DNA of 64,000 nucleotides, taken from assembly GCA_965216365.1 (NCBI GenBank), contig CBDCFT010000025.1:1-64000 (forward strand), written 5' to 3'. Numbering within the stretch: position 1 is the stretch's first letter; each line of letters opens with the position of its first letter. Origin of the DNA: CBDCFT01 sp965216365. GTDB taxonomy: Bacteria; Pseudomonadota; Gammaproteobacteria; Arenicellales; CBDCFT01. Under the pieces are notes generated by a model. The model was given only the letters and a program-made list of their open reading frames with translations. It was not told where the DNA came from and did not search any database. Positions 43,017 through 51,253 of this stretch are shown in pieces. The position numbers were made by a program, and so were the translations under genes.

Positions 43017-43481
43017 ATGCTCAGCCCGTTGACGAAAACCATTGAAGTTCCGTGCGGTCAGAAACGGGCTTTTGACATTTTTATTAATGAAATGCATACG
43101 TGGTGGCCCCTTAACAAGTTTACGGTATCGGCAATGGGCGGTGCTCCAGCTAAAACTATCCGAATCGAACCAAAGAAGGGTGGTGAGATAGTCGAAATTG
43201 GTCCCGACAATACGGAACATTTATGGGGAACTTTTAAGTCGTACAATCCTTACGAATACATCGCGATGCATTTTCACATTCCTCAACCTGGCGAAGTGGT
43301 GAATGACAGAAGTCTTGTTGAGGTTCGTTTCACAGTACTTACTGATGACCGCACACGCGTCGAACTCACGCAAAGTTATTGGGAAGCATTCGGCGAACGA
43401 GCCAAAGACATGAAGGGCGGTTACGGTGGTGGTTGGACAATGATCTTCGAGGGTTCATACAAGACCGCCTGTGGTGGTTAG
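43017..43481 (+). CDS. SRPBCC/AHSA1-like ligand-binding protein
   Basis: A 154-aa START/Bet v1-fold protein of the activator-of-Hsp90 (AHSA1)-like group: KTIEVPCGQKRAFDIFINEMHTWWPL at the start, GGEIVEIGPDNTEHLWGTFKSYNPYEYIAMHFHI in the middle, and the C-terminal GGYGGGWTMIFEGSYKTA. These often follow ArsR genes. ATG 43017 is chosen for the strong aaggag Shine-Dalgarno. Function unknown; possibly binds a hydrophobic ligand. Confidence 0.83.
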   Translation: MLSPLTKTIEVPCGQKRAFDIFINEMHTWWPLNKFTVSAMGGAPAKTIRIEPKKGGEIVEIGPDNTEHLWGTFKSYNPYEYIAMHFHIPQPGEVVNDRSLVEVRFTVLTDDRTRVELTQSYWEAFGERAKDMKGGYGGGWTMIFEGSYKTACGG

Positions 43482-43539
43482 TGGCGCTTTTGCAATGAAC
43501 AGAACGTGACAGGGCCTACGCGAACTTTAGGACGACACG

Positions 43540-43911
43540 ATGAATATTCTTATAAAGGTGATTTTGGCTATCTTGGTTTTTTTAGCCGTCACCTCAGGCA
43601 TAACGAAACTCATGCTTATGCAACAAGATGTCGAATTTTTTGGGAAATACGGATTTACTACGCCTGTTTTGATTATTTTTGGCGCAGCTCAATTGATGGG
43701 TGGTATCTTGTTACTTGTTCGAAAGACGAGATCACTTGGAGCAGCGATTGTGGCAATCACGTTCTTGATCTCCGTAGTCCTTCTCGTCATGGAAGGAGAT
43801 ATTCCATTTACGATTTTCACATTCATAGCGCTGATTATGTTGGGAGTAGTCATCAGGTACAGCCTTGTAAAAGAACAAAACACGCCCGAGGCGAGCAAAA
43901 CAGAAAATTAA
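43540..43911 (+). CDS. DoxX-like small membrane protein
   Basis: A 123-aa protein with four hydrophobic segments (about residues 4-22, 42-60, 68-86, 92-110), matching DoxX-like proteins: ILAILVFLAVTSGITKLML and EFFGKYGFTTPVLIIFGAAQLMGGILLL. It is the third gene of the ArsR-SRPBCC-DoxX cluster. Its stop overlaps the stop of the convergent ettA gene by four bases. Physiological function is not established. Confidence 0.75.
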   Translation: MNILIKVILAILVFLAVTSGITKLMLMQQDVEFFGKYGFTTPVLIIFGAAQLMGGILLLVRKTRSLGAAIVAITFLISVVLLVMEGDIPFTIFTFIALIMLGVVIRYSLVKEQNTPEASKTEN

Positions 43912-45584
43912 TCTCGGATGACGGGTTTGAAGTGAATACGATGCGGTTGATTTGCGTCATCGCCTAAACGGCGTTTGCGATCCGCTTCGTAGTCGGCATA
44001 GTTGCCGGCAAACCATTCGACTTTACTGTCGCCTTCGAACGCCAACATATGAGTCGCGATGCGATCTAAAAACCAGCGGTCATGCGAAATCACAACTACA
44101 CAACCCGGAAAATTCAGAATAGCCTCTTCCAGTGCACGCAATGTTTCTACATCTAAATCATTTGTCGGTTCGTCGAGTAATAAAACGTTGCCACCGCTGC
44201 GCAACACTTTCGCTAGATGCACACGATTGCGTTCGCCACCGGACAAATCGCCAATGCGCTTTTGTTGATCTGAGCCTTTAAAGTTAAATCTTCCGACGTA
44301 GGCGCGTGACGAGGTTTCGTAGTCCCCCACACGAATGTTTTCCTGTCCATTGGAAATTTCTTCCCACACGGTTTTGCTACCATCTAGCGTATCGCGGCTC
44401 TGGTCTACGTAAGCAATCTTAACCGTATCACCTAAGTGTAATTCACCTGCATCCGGTTGTTCCTGACCCGCGAACATGCGGAAAAGCGTCGTTTTACCCG
44501 CGCCGTTAGCGCCTATGATGCCGACAATGCCGCCGGGCGGCAGGCTGAAAGACAAATCGCTAAATAACAGTTGATCGCCGAAGCCTTTTTGTAAGTCTTT
44601 CGCTTCGATAACGACATCACCCAGACGCGGGCCGGGTGGAATATAGATCTCGTTGGTTTCGTTGCGCTTCTGGTGCTCCTGCGACATCAACTCGCTGAAG
44701 CGTTGTAAACGCGCTTTGCTTTTCGCCTGGCGTCCTTTCGGATTGGCGCGCACCCACTCGAGTTCCGCCTCGATGGCTTTGCGCCTGGCGGATTGTTGTT
44801 TTTCTTCCTGTTCCAGCCGTTTTTCTTTTTGATCGAGCCAGGATGAATAATTGCCTTCCCAGGGAATACCGTAACCCCGATCAAGTTCCAAAATCCAACC
44901 CGCGACATTGTCGAGAAAGTAACGGTCATGAGTGACTGCAACGACGGTGCCAGGGTATTGTTCCAAGAATCGTTCCAACCAGGCGACTGACTCCGCATCT
45001 AGGTGGTTGGTCGGCTCATCCAGCAACAACATTTCCGGTTCGGACAACAACAAGCGGCACAAAGCGACACGACGACGTTCACCACCGGACAATTTAGTAA
45101 CGTCCGCTTTCCATGCCGGTAAGCGTAAGGCATCGGCAGCGATGTCGAGTTTACGTTCAAGTTCCCACGCACCGATCGCATCAATCTTGTTTTGCAGCTC
45201 ACCTTGCTCTTCCAGCAAAGCGGTCATTTCATCGTCGCTCATCGGTTCGGCAAAGCGTTCGCTGACTTCGTCGAAGCGATCGATGAGCGCTTTGGCTTCC
45301 GCCACCCCTTCTTCGACATTACCGCGCACATCCTTCGATGCATCAAGCTGTGGCTCTTGTGGCAGATAGCCTATCTTCAAATCCTTTTGCGGTATCGCCT
45401 CGCCTTCGATTTCCTTATCCAGCCCGCCCATGATACGCAGCAGGGTCGACTTCCCTGAGCCGTTGAGGCCGAGCACGCCAATTTTTGCACCTGGAAAAAA
45501 GCTGAGAGAAATATCGCGCAGGATTTGCCGTTTAGGCGGCACAATCTTGCCGACGCGATTCATGGTAAAAACGTACTGCGCCAT
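43908..45584 (-). CDS. ettA: Energy-dependent translational throttle protein EttA (ABC-F)
   Basis: A 558-aa soluble protein with two ABC domains. N-terminal domain: Walker A GLNGSGKST, signature KLSGGERRRVALCRLLL and Walker B MLLLDEPTNHLD. A basic, Glu/Lys-rich linker with an arm segment (SSWLDQKEKRLEQEEKQQSARR) follows at residues 240-300. C-terminal domain: GANGAGKTT, DLSGGERNRVHLAKVL, VLLLDEPTNDLD. EttA occupies the ribosomal E site and gates the first elongation cycle according to ATP/ADP. Start MAQYVFTMNRVGKIVPPKR matches the family exactly. Confidence 0.96.
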   Translation of the reverse strand: MAQYVFTMNRVGKIVPPKRQILRDISLSFFPGAKIGVLGLNGSGKSTLLRIMGGLDKEIEGEAIPQKDLKIGYLPQEPQLDASKDVRGNVEEGVAEAKALIDRFDEVSERFAEPMSDDEMTALLEEQGELQNKIDAIGAWELERKLDIAADALRLPAWKADVTKLSGGERRRVALCRLLLSEPEMLLLDEPTNHLDAESVAWLERFLEQYPGTVVAVTHDRYFLDNVAGWILELDRGYGIPWEGNYSSWLDQKEKRLEQEEKQQSARRKAIEAELEWVRANPKGRQAKSKARLQRFSELMSQEHQKRNETNEIYIPPGPRLGDVVIEAKDLQKGFGDQLLFSDLSFSLPPGGIVGIIGANGAGKTTLFRMFAGQEQPDAGELHLGDTVKIAYVDQSRDTLDGSKTVWEEISNGQENIRVGDYETSSRAYVGRFNFKGSDQQKRIGDLSGGERNRVHLAKVLRSGGNVLLLDEPTNDLDVETLRALEEAILNFPGCVVVISHDRWFLDRIATHMLAFEGDSKVEWFAGNYADYEADRKRRLGDDANQPHRIHFKPVIRD

Positions 45585-45957
45585 GGAAAGTCCTATTATT
45601 GATAAACGTCGGTGATATAACGGCGCGTCATTATGCGTAAAAAGAAGAGACTTGCAAATCGCTTACGGCATTTTCTTGAATCGGCATTGCAATGAGTAGT
45701 CGCGGATAACAATTCTTCCTCAGTCCTGGCGCAACAAACGAAAACCCAGGAGGTGACATCTGCCCCCTCACTCTAAACCCTCTCCCTGTGGGAGAGGGAA
45801 AAACACCTTCCCCCTGTGGGGGAAGGTAGGGATGGGGGGGTAAAAAGGCTTGTCGTTCGTTATGTTTCTCGTTCTCTACGCAACGGGAATTGTTCCACAT
45901 CCACAATGTGCAATTTCTCCCAATCCGGTTGTAAGACAGATTTCGCATCTCTTATTG
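45585..45957. repeat. 373-bp gap containing GC-rich double-hairpin repeat
   Basis: Two adjacent perfect hairpins, CCCTCTCCC-TGTG-GGGAGAGGG type (45778-45798) and ACCTTCCCCC-TGT-GGGGGAAGGT (45805-45827), occur within a sequence of the CCCTCACCCTAACCC repeat kind common in proteobacterial intergenic regions. They lie in the 3' untranslated side of the BKACE gene and upstream of ettA. The remaining sequence shows a weak 105-codon frame on the minus strand (45631-45948) that I do not consider a gene. Confidence 0.7.
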
Positions 45958-46835
45958 TTAACCGCTTAGACTAAGGATTTCTCTCGCACGTTTCGGTTCC
46001 ACTGGTTCGCCACCGACCTCGCGTACGATACGCACGGCTTTCTCAACCCAGTCGCGTGTTGCTGGCGAATTCGCCTTTTGCCAAATACAAATTATCTTCC
46101 AGTCCTACCCGTACGTTGCCGCCGTGAGAGACTGCTTGTGCGACGATGGGAAACTCCCAGCGCGAAATACCAAACGCTCCCCAGCAGGCATTGTTTGGCA
46201 ATTGATTGCGCATGATGGACAACACTTCCGGCAGAGCAGGTGCCGCGTGCGGGATGCCCAGACATAGTTGAAACATCGGCGAGCCTTCAATCAGCCCTTC
46301 GGCAATTAACTTTTTAGCGAACTCGATATGACCGAGTTCGAACACTTCCATTTCCGGTTTCACGCCGAGTTCTTTGATGCGCTTGGCCATGATGCGTAGG
46401 TGATCAGGCGTGTTGACGAAAATGGTTTCACCAAAATTAAATGTTCCCACGTCGAGTGTGCAAATGTCGGGTCGTAATTCTTCGATATGAGTTAGCCGGT
46501 CTAGAGGATGGATCAGTGTCGTGCCAGGGCCGCCGACTTTAGGGTCATCGTCACCCGGCGTAAAACGTGCGCCTTCGCTGGTGGTGAGATTAACGATGAT
46601 GTCGCTGCGCGAATCCTTGATGCGCTGCACTACCTCGCGAAACAACGCAATATCACCTGAACGCATGCCGGTTTTCGGGTCTCGCACGTGGATGTGCGCG
46701 ATGGAAGCACCGGCCTTGCGCGCATCGATGGCGTTATTCGCTATTGTGTTCCGGCGTGATGGGATAGTCCGGGTGTTGTTGAAAATTAGCATGGCCGCCG
46801 GTAATGGCGCAGGTGACAATAACTTCATTCGACAT
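45958..46835 (-). pseudogene. BKACE (beta-keto acid cleavage enzyme, DUF849) gene with two one-base frameshifts
   Basis: A gene for a 291-aa BKACE protein split in three frames. From ATG 46835 it reads MSNEVIVTCAITGGHANFQQH to PITPE. One extra base near 46738-46748 moves it to the frame of ANNAIDARKAGASIAHIHVRDPKTG. An extra C in CCC at 46047-46049 then makes an early stop after NTRLG, while the corrected frame continues VEKAVRIVREVGGEPVEPK to TAA 45958. Zinc-site His residues appear in AHIHVRD and the Glu/His loops. BKACE enzymes cleave 3-keto acids with acetyl-CoA; the carnitine product dehydrocarnitine is one known substrate, which would fit the osmolyte theme (inference). Confidence 0.85.
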
Positions 46836-46917
46836 GGTTTGTTCTCGGTTATATTTCGATCTCGTTTAATCTTCTCATAGTTCTAAACTTGAATTGCTAT
46901 AGCGAATTGTAAATGCA

Positions 46918-47792
46918 ATGAGCGTGCAAAAACATGGTCGTGAATTAAGACCGCTGTTAGGAGCGGGATTGGCGTTCGTCGCCATGTCATTCTTTTCCAT
47001 CCAGGATGCGATGGTCAAGTGGTTGGCAAGCGACTATATATTGTTTCAGTTGTTATTTGTGCGCAGTTTGGTCGCCGTTCCATTGCTGCTTTTTATATTA
47101 CGTTTTCGTTATGGATCACGTGCGCTGCATACCAATCGCCCGCAGGATCATGCGATTCGCGCGACGATTAACTTCGGCGGCGTTTTTGAGTTATTACTTC
47201 GCCATAACTCGTATGCCGCTGGCGGATGTTACGGCCATCGCTTTGTCGGCACCGTTATTTATGACAGCTCTGTCCGGCCCGCTCCTCGGCGAGCCCGCTG
47301 ATTTGCCGCGTAAGCTGGCGCTGTTAGCAGGATTCGTCGGGGTTTTAATTATCGTACAGCCGACTGCGGACAACATAGATTGGCTGGGTGTTTGCTGCGG
47401 CGTTAACCGGCGCGATGTTGTTCGCTTTACTGGGTATTCAAACCCGTCGTATGTCATCTTCAGAGTCCAGCGAGTTAATGGTGTTTTATTCAGCATCCGC
47501 GTTTTTAATTGTCACAGGCATCATTATGCTTAGTACGTGGGAAACGCCATTAGCGACTGATTTCGCGTTAATGCTTGTTCTTGGATTAGTGAGCGTGACG
47601 GCACAGTTTTGTATTGTGCACTCGTTTCGTTACGCGCAGGTTTACGTGATCGCACCGTTTGAGTATGTAACGATTTTGTGGGCTATTTTTCTTGGATGGT
47701 TGTTGTTCACCGATCTACCGACGCCAGTCATGTTGGCCGGCGCCGCGATTGTAGTCGCTTGTGGTTTGTATATTGTATTTCGCAAACAATAA
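46918..47792 (+). pseudogene. EamA/DMT-superfamily transporter gene with two one-base frameshifts
   Basis: A gene for a 290-aa ten-helix transporter broken twice. First frame: LGAGLAFVAMSFFSIQDAMVKWLASDYILFQLLFVRSLVAVPLL. An extra G at 47176-47177 (cggcgg) leads to the frame SAAFLSYYFAITRMPLADVTAIALSAPLFMTAL. An extra G in GGG at 47386-47388 then leads to FAAALTGAMLFALLGIQTRRMSSSES up to YIVFRKQ at the stop. Corrected, it is a complete RhaT/EamA family exporter. Substrate unknown. Confidence 0.83.
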
Positions 47793-47816
47793 CGGCCCGG
47801 ACAAATCCGGGCCGTT
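47791..47816 (-). terminator. Terminator between convergent EamA and VWA genes
   Basis: A perfect 11-bp stem, AACGGCCCGGA and TCCGGGCCGTT, with a 4-base loop. On the minus strand it is followed by TTATTGTTT, a T-rich tail ending the PspA-VWA operon. It begins at the EamA stop codon and may serve both directions. Confidence 0.75.
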
Positions 47817-47842
47817 ACCTACTTGGTGATTAAAATAGTCTA

Positions 47843-49074
47843 TCAATATTCTGGCGTATCGGATTCATAGCGTAAACCAACACTAGCCGATTGTGACTGC
47901 ACCGCACGATAGATTTTATCGTCCAGTGAGTCTTTGCCACCACCCGCTTTTTCAACTTCCTTTTTAAGATATGCTGAGCGTTGTTCGGATGCTTGTTTGA
48001 TTTGTTTTCTCAAGTTATCGCGAACTTGAGCCGTCTCGGTGATCAGTTTTTGCCGTTCCGTTGGCGCCATTGGCTTTAAGGCAGCGGGCAAATGATCTTC
48101 ATCGATGTTAGATAAATCGACTCTGCCCGAGGTTATCGCGTCAACCAGTTCGTTTTCGCCTAACAGATTTTTACCGCCACTGGCGGATACATTGAATGCA
48201 GCCCGCCGTGCGCGTGACGCGACGGATGCTTTTTCTTCAAGTGTTTCCACCGCATATTCTTTTTCGGCAGATTTTCGTTTCACCTCTTCATCACCAAAAA
48301 CCATGCGTGTGTCATCCAGCTTGGCGGATAACTCAGCCAGTTTTCATCGAATGGTGTTGCAATAGCCACCGCGCTACCGGCCTGATCGACCCGAAAATAT
48401 TCGCCGTTGGCGAGTTGTGCGACATGTTGCCAGTTTTGCATGGCCGTCGGGTCTTGCCCGCATTGAATAGTGTTAACGACAATACCTTTTTTCAATGCGT
48501 TGGCAATAGTCACCGGGTATTTAACATCGTTCTGATAATCCATGTGGGCCGGCGCATCGCCGACCAGGAAAACCGCTTTATATGTATCGTCGTCCTGGCT
48601 CCAGGACATTTTGTTAACCGCCTCGAACAAAGCCTGATTGACGCTCTCCGGGCCATCGCCGCCACCATCGGCTTTGAAGTTCATTAAATTCGCGTACATT
48701 GTATCTAGGTCACTGGATAAATCGATACGATGAGTAATGTATTCATCACCACGGTCGCGGTATGCCACCAGACCCATTCTGATTTCCGGTGCATTTTGCG
48801 CTGAGGCCATGGTGCTGGCGATTGACCAGATTTTTTCTTTGGCAGTCTGAATGAGATCGGTCATGCTGCCGGTGGTGTCCAGCACAAACACTACTTCAAC
48901 TTTTGGTCTCTCATTGGTTATCGGATTGACGGTATGAACATCGATAACCGGATCATTGCCTGAGGCGTTGTTCGCGCCGATACTTTGGTAGGCCGGGTAA
49001 AACACCACAGCACCTGCGGTTAAACAAAACAAGGTTGCAATGGTTAATTTTGATTTGATGGGCTTCAGTTTCAT
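47843..49074 (-). pseudogene. von Willebrand factor A domain protein with a one-base frameshift
   Basis: A gene for a 410-aa exported VWA protein. The first part has a signal/anchor (LTIATLFCLTAGAVVFYPAY) and a VWA domain with the MIDAS motif VFVLDTTGSMTDLI (DxTGS form of DxSxS), YRDRGDEY and FLVGDAPAHMD. One base is missing near 48334: the frame passes from FDENWLS to ELSAKLDDTRMVFGDEEVKRK, giving a Lys/Glu-rich coiled region and stop at 47843. It is the third gene of an operon with PspA-like and membrane proteins. Confidence 0.8.
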
Positions 49075-49092
49075 GAGTTTAACTCCGTAAGT

Positions 49093-49656
49093 TTAGTAAA
49101 TAGAGGAAAGTTTACTGACCGCTGCTTCAGCCGTTCGGTAAGCCTGCTGAAAACGATCGTCTTGTATTGCGGCTGTGGCATTTCGATCCTGCTTGAAATG
49201 CAACGGAACAAAGCAGCACGATGCCTGCACCAGAAAAAAGCACCATATGCTGAGAAAAACATTACCTGTATGCGTTGCCGCCCACGCCGCGGCGCACAGA
49301 CTTAGAAAACTTAACGCGAGATCGGTCAGTGCGGACAAAATACTGGAATAAAGAAAAAACGAGCGCACTAACCAGATCAGCGCGGTATGCGCGGCCAGGT
49401 ATAAAAGTAATGGCGATTGCCACCACAAAATAATCGCGCTGGCAATAAACCAGACAACAACGGTGGTGATGCCACCGACTTTTTGGCGGCTGGCGCGTAT
49501 GAGATGAATAATATAAACCAGTGCCGCGCCCGCGATAATCCAGCGAATAACCAAATCATTGTCGAACAAACCGGATAATATGGCGAACAAAATCGCGCCA
49601 ACAATGCTGATGCCCAGACCGAGTAAAACGCTTCGAAAAAACGTTGGTCGCTTCAT
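49093..49656 (-). CDS. Multi-pass membrane protein of unknown function
   Basis: A 187-aa protein with about five or six hydrophobic segments (about residues 8-28, 34-52, 62-80, 82-100, 106-128, 130-150). No family is recognised. It overlaps the PspA-like gene by four bases (start within the PspA stop) and lies 18 nt upstream of the VWA gene, so it is probably part of a membrane-associated PspA-VWA module. A soluble, Gln/Ala-rich C-terminal tail (FKQDRNATAAIQDDRFQQAY) might contact PspA. Confidence 0.75.
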   Translation of the reverse strand: MKRPTFFRSVLLGLGISIVGAILFAILSGLFDNDLVIRWIIAGAALVYIIHLIRASRQKVGGITTVVVWFIASAIILWWQSPLLLYLAAHTALIWLVRSFFLYSSILSALTDLALSFLSLCAAAWAATHTGNVFLSIWCFFLVQASCCFVPLHFKQDRNATAAIQDDRFQQAYRTAEAAVSKLSSIY

Positions 49657-50189
49657 GTCGCAGCCCTCGCTTGTTTTTCGCGCAGGAAAGCGACTTCGAT
49701 ATCTTCATCACGCACACGCACATCAGGTATTGTCGAAAATTCCTGTTGCTGTCCCGGCAGGTCTTCTTCGCTGAGCAATTCCGCTTTTTGTCGCATGCTT
49801 TCCATTCGTGTTCGGTTCTCCGCAACGCGGATTTTTAAAGTTGTTAGGCTTTGTTGAACGGATTCGCTTTTGTGTCCGAGTGTTTTTCGCAATTGCTGCG
49901 CCTCAAGCCTGCGTCGTATCAACGCTCGCGCCAGGTCGTCTTTCTCGTGTTCAAAACAAACATCGAGTTCGCTTTCGATCTGCTGTAATGATTGGTCGAC
50001 TTCTTGTTTACGTTTTTCAAGCTGCGCGCTCTCGTGGGCGAGGAACTTAAGTTGTTTTTCGTCCTGCGCGAGTTCGTCTTCCATTTCCCGAACCGCTTGC
50101 CGTAGCAAAACAACGGGTTCTTCAATACGGTCCAGAACGGCGTTTACATCTGCCTGGAATAGTCTCGATACCCTTGTAATCAATGTCAT
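49653..50189 (-). CDS. PspA/IM30-family protein
   Basis: A 178-aa mostly helical protein of the ESCRT-III-like PspA/Vipp1 family: MTLITRVSRLFQADVNAVLDRIEEPVVLLRQAVREMEDELAQ (amphipathic first helix, then helix 1), and long coiled-coil helices with KRKQEVDQSLQQIESELD and ARALIRRRLEAQQLRKTL. It is shorter than E. coli PspA (222 aa), lacking much of the C-terminal helix. PspA proteins bind and remodel stressed membranes. It is the first gene of the operon with the membrane and VWA proteins. Confidence 0.83.
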   Translation of the reverse strand: MTLITRVSRLFQADVNAVLDRIEEPVVLLRQAVREMEDELAQDEKQLKFLAHESAQLEKRKQEVDQSLQQIESELDVCFEHEKDDLARALIRRRLEAQQLRKTLGHKSESVQQSLTTLKIRVAENRTRMESMRQKAELLSEEDLPGQQQEFSTIPDVRVRDEDIEVAFLREKQARAAT

Positions 50190-50548
50190 GTTTGTCTCCT
50201 ATAAAATGTTTGAATTAACGTAGAGGGTAACTCTAGGGCTGACGACCGAGCGTTATAAGACAGACTTTGGTAAAACATCCGCCTGCCAATTTACAAAACT
50301 TTTACATGCCGGGATTGGCGTAAGCTGGTAGGCTTTACTTGAAAATTGATGAAAAGAGACGATTGAGAAAAGATGAACTCCGTGTCAAGAATTACAACCA
50401 GGATTTTTCACGTGCTGTCTCGCTATACTCGACGACGGTTCGAAATGACAAGAAAAATAAATTTACATATCTTGGTGAGTTACCAACACTTCCAACTGTC
50501 ATTTCGAGCGTAGCGAGAAATCTTTAGTGAATATCCGTATTAAATACC
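50190..50548. other. 359-bp divergent control region with half repeats
   Basis: The region between divergent pspA-like and response-regulator genes holds TTCGAAATGACA (50440-50451) and TGTCATTTCGAGCG (50499-50512), parts of the dispersed repeat family seen at 41842. No convincing gene is present; a 62-codon frame at 50339-50527 runs through the repeat and is rejected. Promoters for the PspA operon and the two-component operon should lie here, with no sigma54 -24/-12 element noticed. Confidence 0.5.
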
Positions 50549-51253
50549 ATGCAACACAAACCACGCATACTCATAGTTGAAGACGAAGCTGCGATTCGCT
50601 CGGGATTAATTGATGTGTTCGTGTTTCACGGGTTTGAGGTGGACAGCGCCGAGGAAGGGAACGATGGCTTAGCGAAAGCCCTTAGCGGGAAATTCGACAT
50701 GATATTGCTGGACATTATGTTGCCCGGTATTGATGGGTTTGAAATATGCAATCGCATTCGCCAGCAGGATCGCGATCAGGCCATCATCATGTTAACAGCC
50801 AAAACCAACGATGAAGACATTATTCAGGGATTGTCGCTGGGTGCGGATGACTACGTCGCAAAACCATTTTCCGTTGCGCAACTGGTGCTACGTGTGCAAG
50901 CGGTTTTACGCCGTACGCGAGTCGGAGTCGAAGTAGAAAATACAATCAAGCTTGGCGAAAAAACTGTGATCGATTGCTTGAATCTGAATGGGCAACGCGA
51001 TACTGACACGATTGCGTTTACCCGCAGGGAAATCGAAATCCTGCAATATCTGCATGCTAATTCGGAACGGCCAGTGGCCAGAGATGAATTATTGACCAGG
51101 GTTTGGGGCTACGCGAAAAACCTCGATATCGAAACGCGCACGGTCGATATTCATATCGCCAAGCTGCGACGAAAAATTGAAACCGATCCTGCGCATCCCG
51201 AGTATCTCGTTACGATCCGCGGTGCGGGTTATCGCTTGTTGAGCAACGCATAA
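50549..51253 (+). CDS. OmpR-family response regulator
   Basis: A 234-aa two-component regulator. The receiver domain (residues 5-118) has the acidic pair EDE (about 11-13), phosphoacceptor Asp55 (LLDIMLPG), Thr (MLTAKTND) and Lys (YVAKPF). A winged-helix DNA-binding domain occupies residues 135-232, ending TVDIHIAKLRRKIETDPAHPEYLVTIRGAGYRL. Its TAA stop overlaps the ATG of the histidine kinase gene by one base, so the two are co-translated. Confidence 0.94.
   Translation: MQHKPRILIVEDEAAIRSGLIDVFVFHGFEVDSAEEGNDGLAKALSGKFDMILLDIMLPGIDGFEICNRIRQQDRDQAIIMLTAKTNDEDIIQGLSLGADDYVAKPFSVAQLVLRVQAVLRRTRVGVEVENTIKLGEKTVIDCLNLNGQRDTDTIAFTRREIEILQYLHANSERPVARDELLTRVWGYAKNLDIETRTVDIHIAKLRRKIETDPAHPEYLVTIRGAGYRLLSNA

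Noticed and set aside
45631..45948. 105-codon minus-strand frame
   Set aside because: It translates through the GC-rich double-hairpin repeat, is low-complexity (Pro/Gly-rich in that part) and matches nothing.
50339..50527. 62-codon plus-strand frame before the response regulator
   Set aside because: It ends within the dispersed repeat and has no recognisable product.
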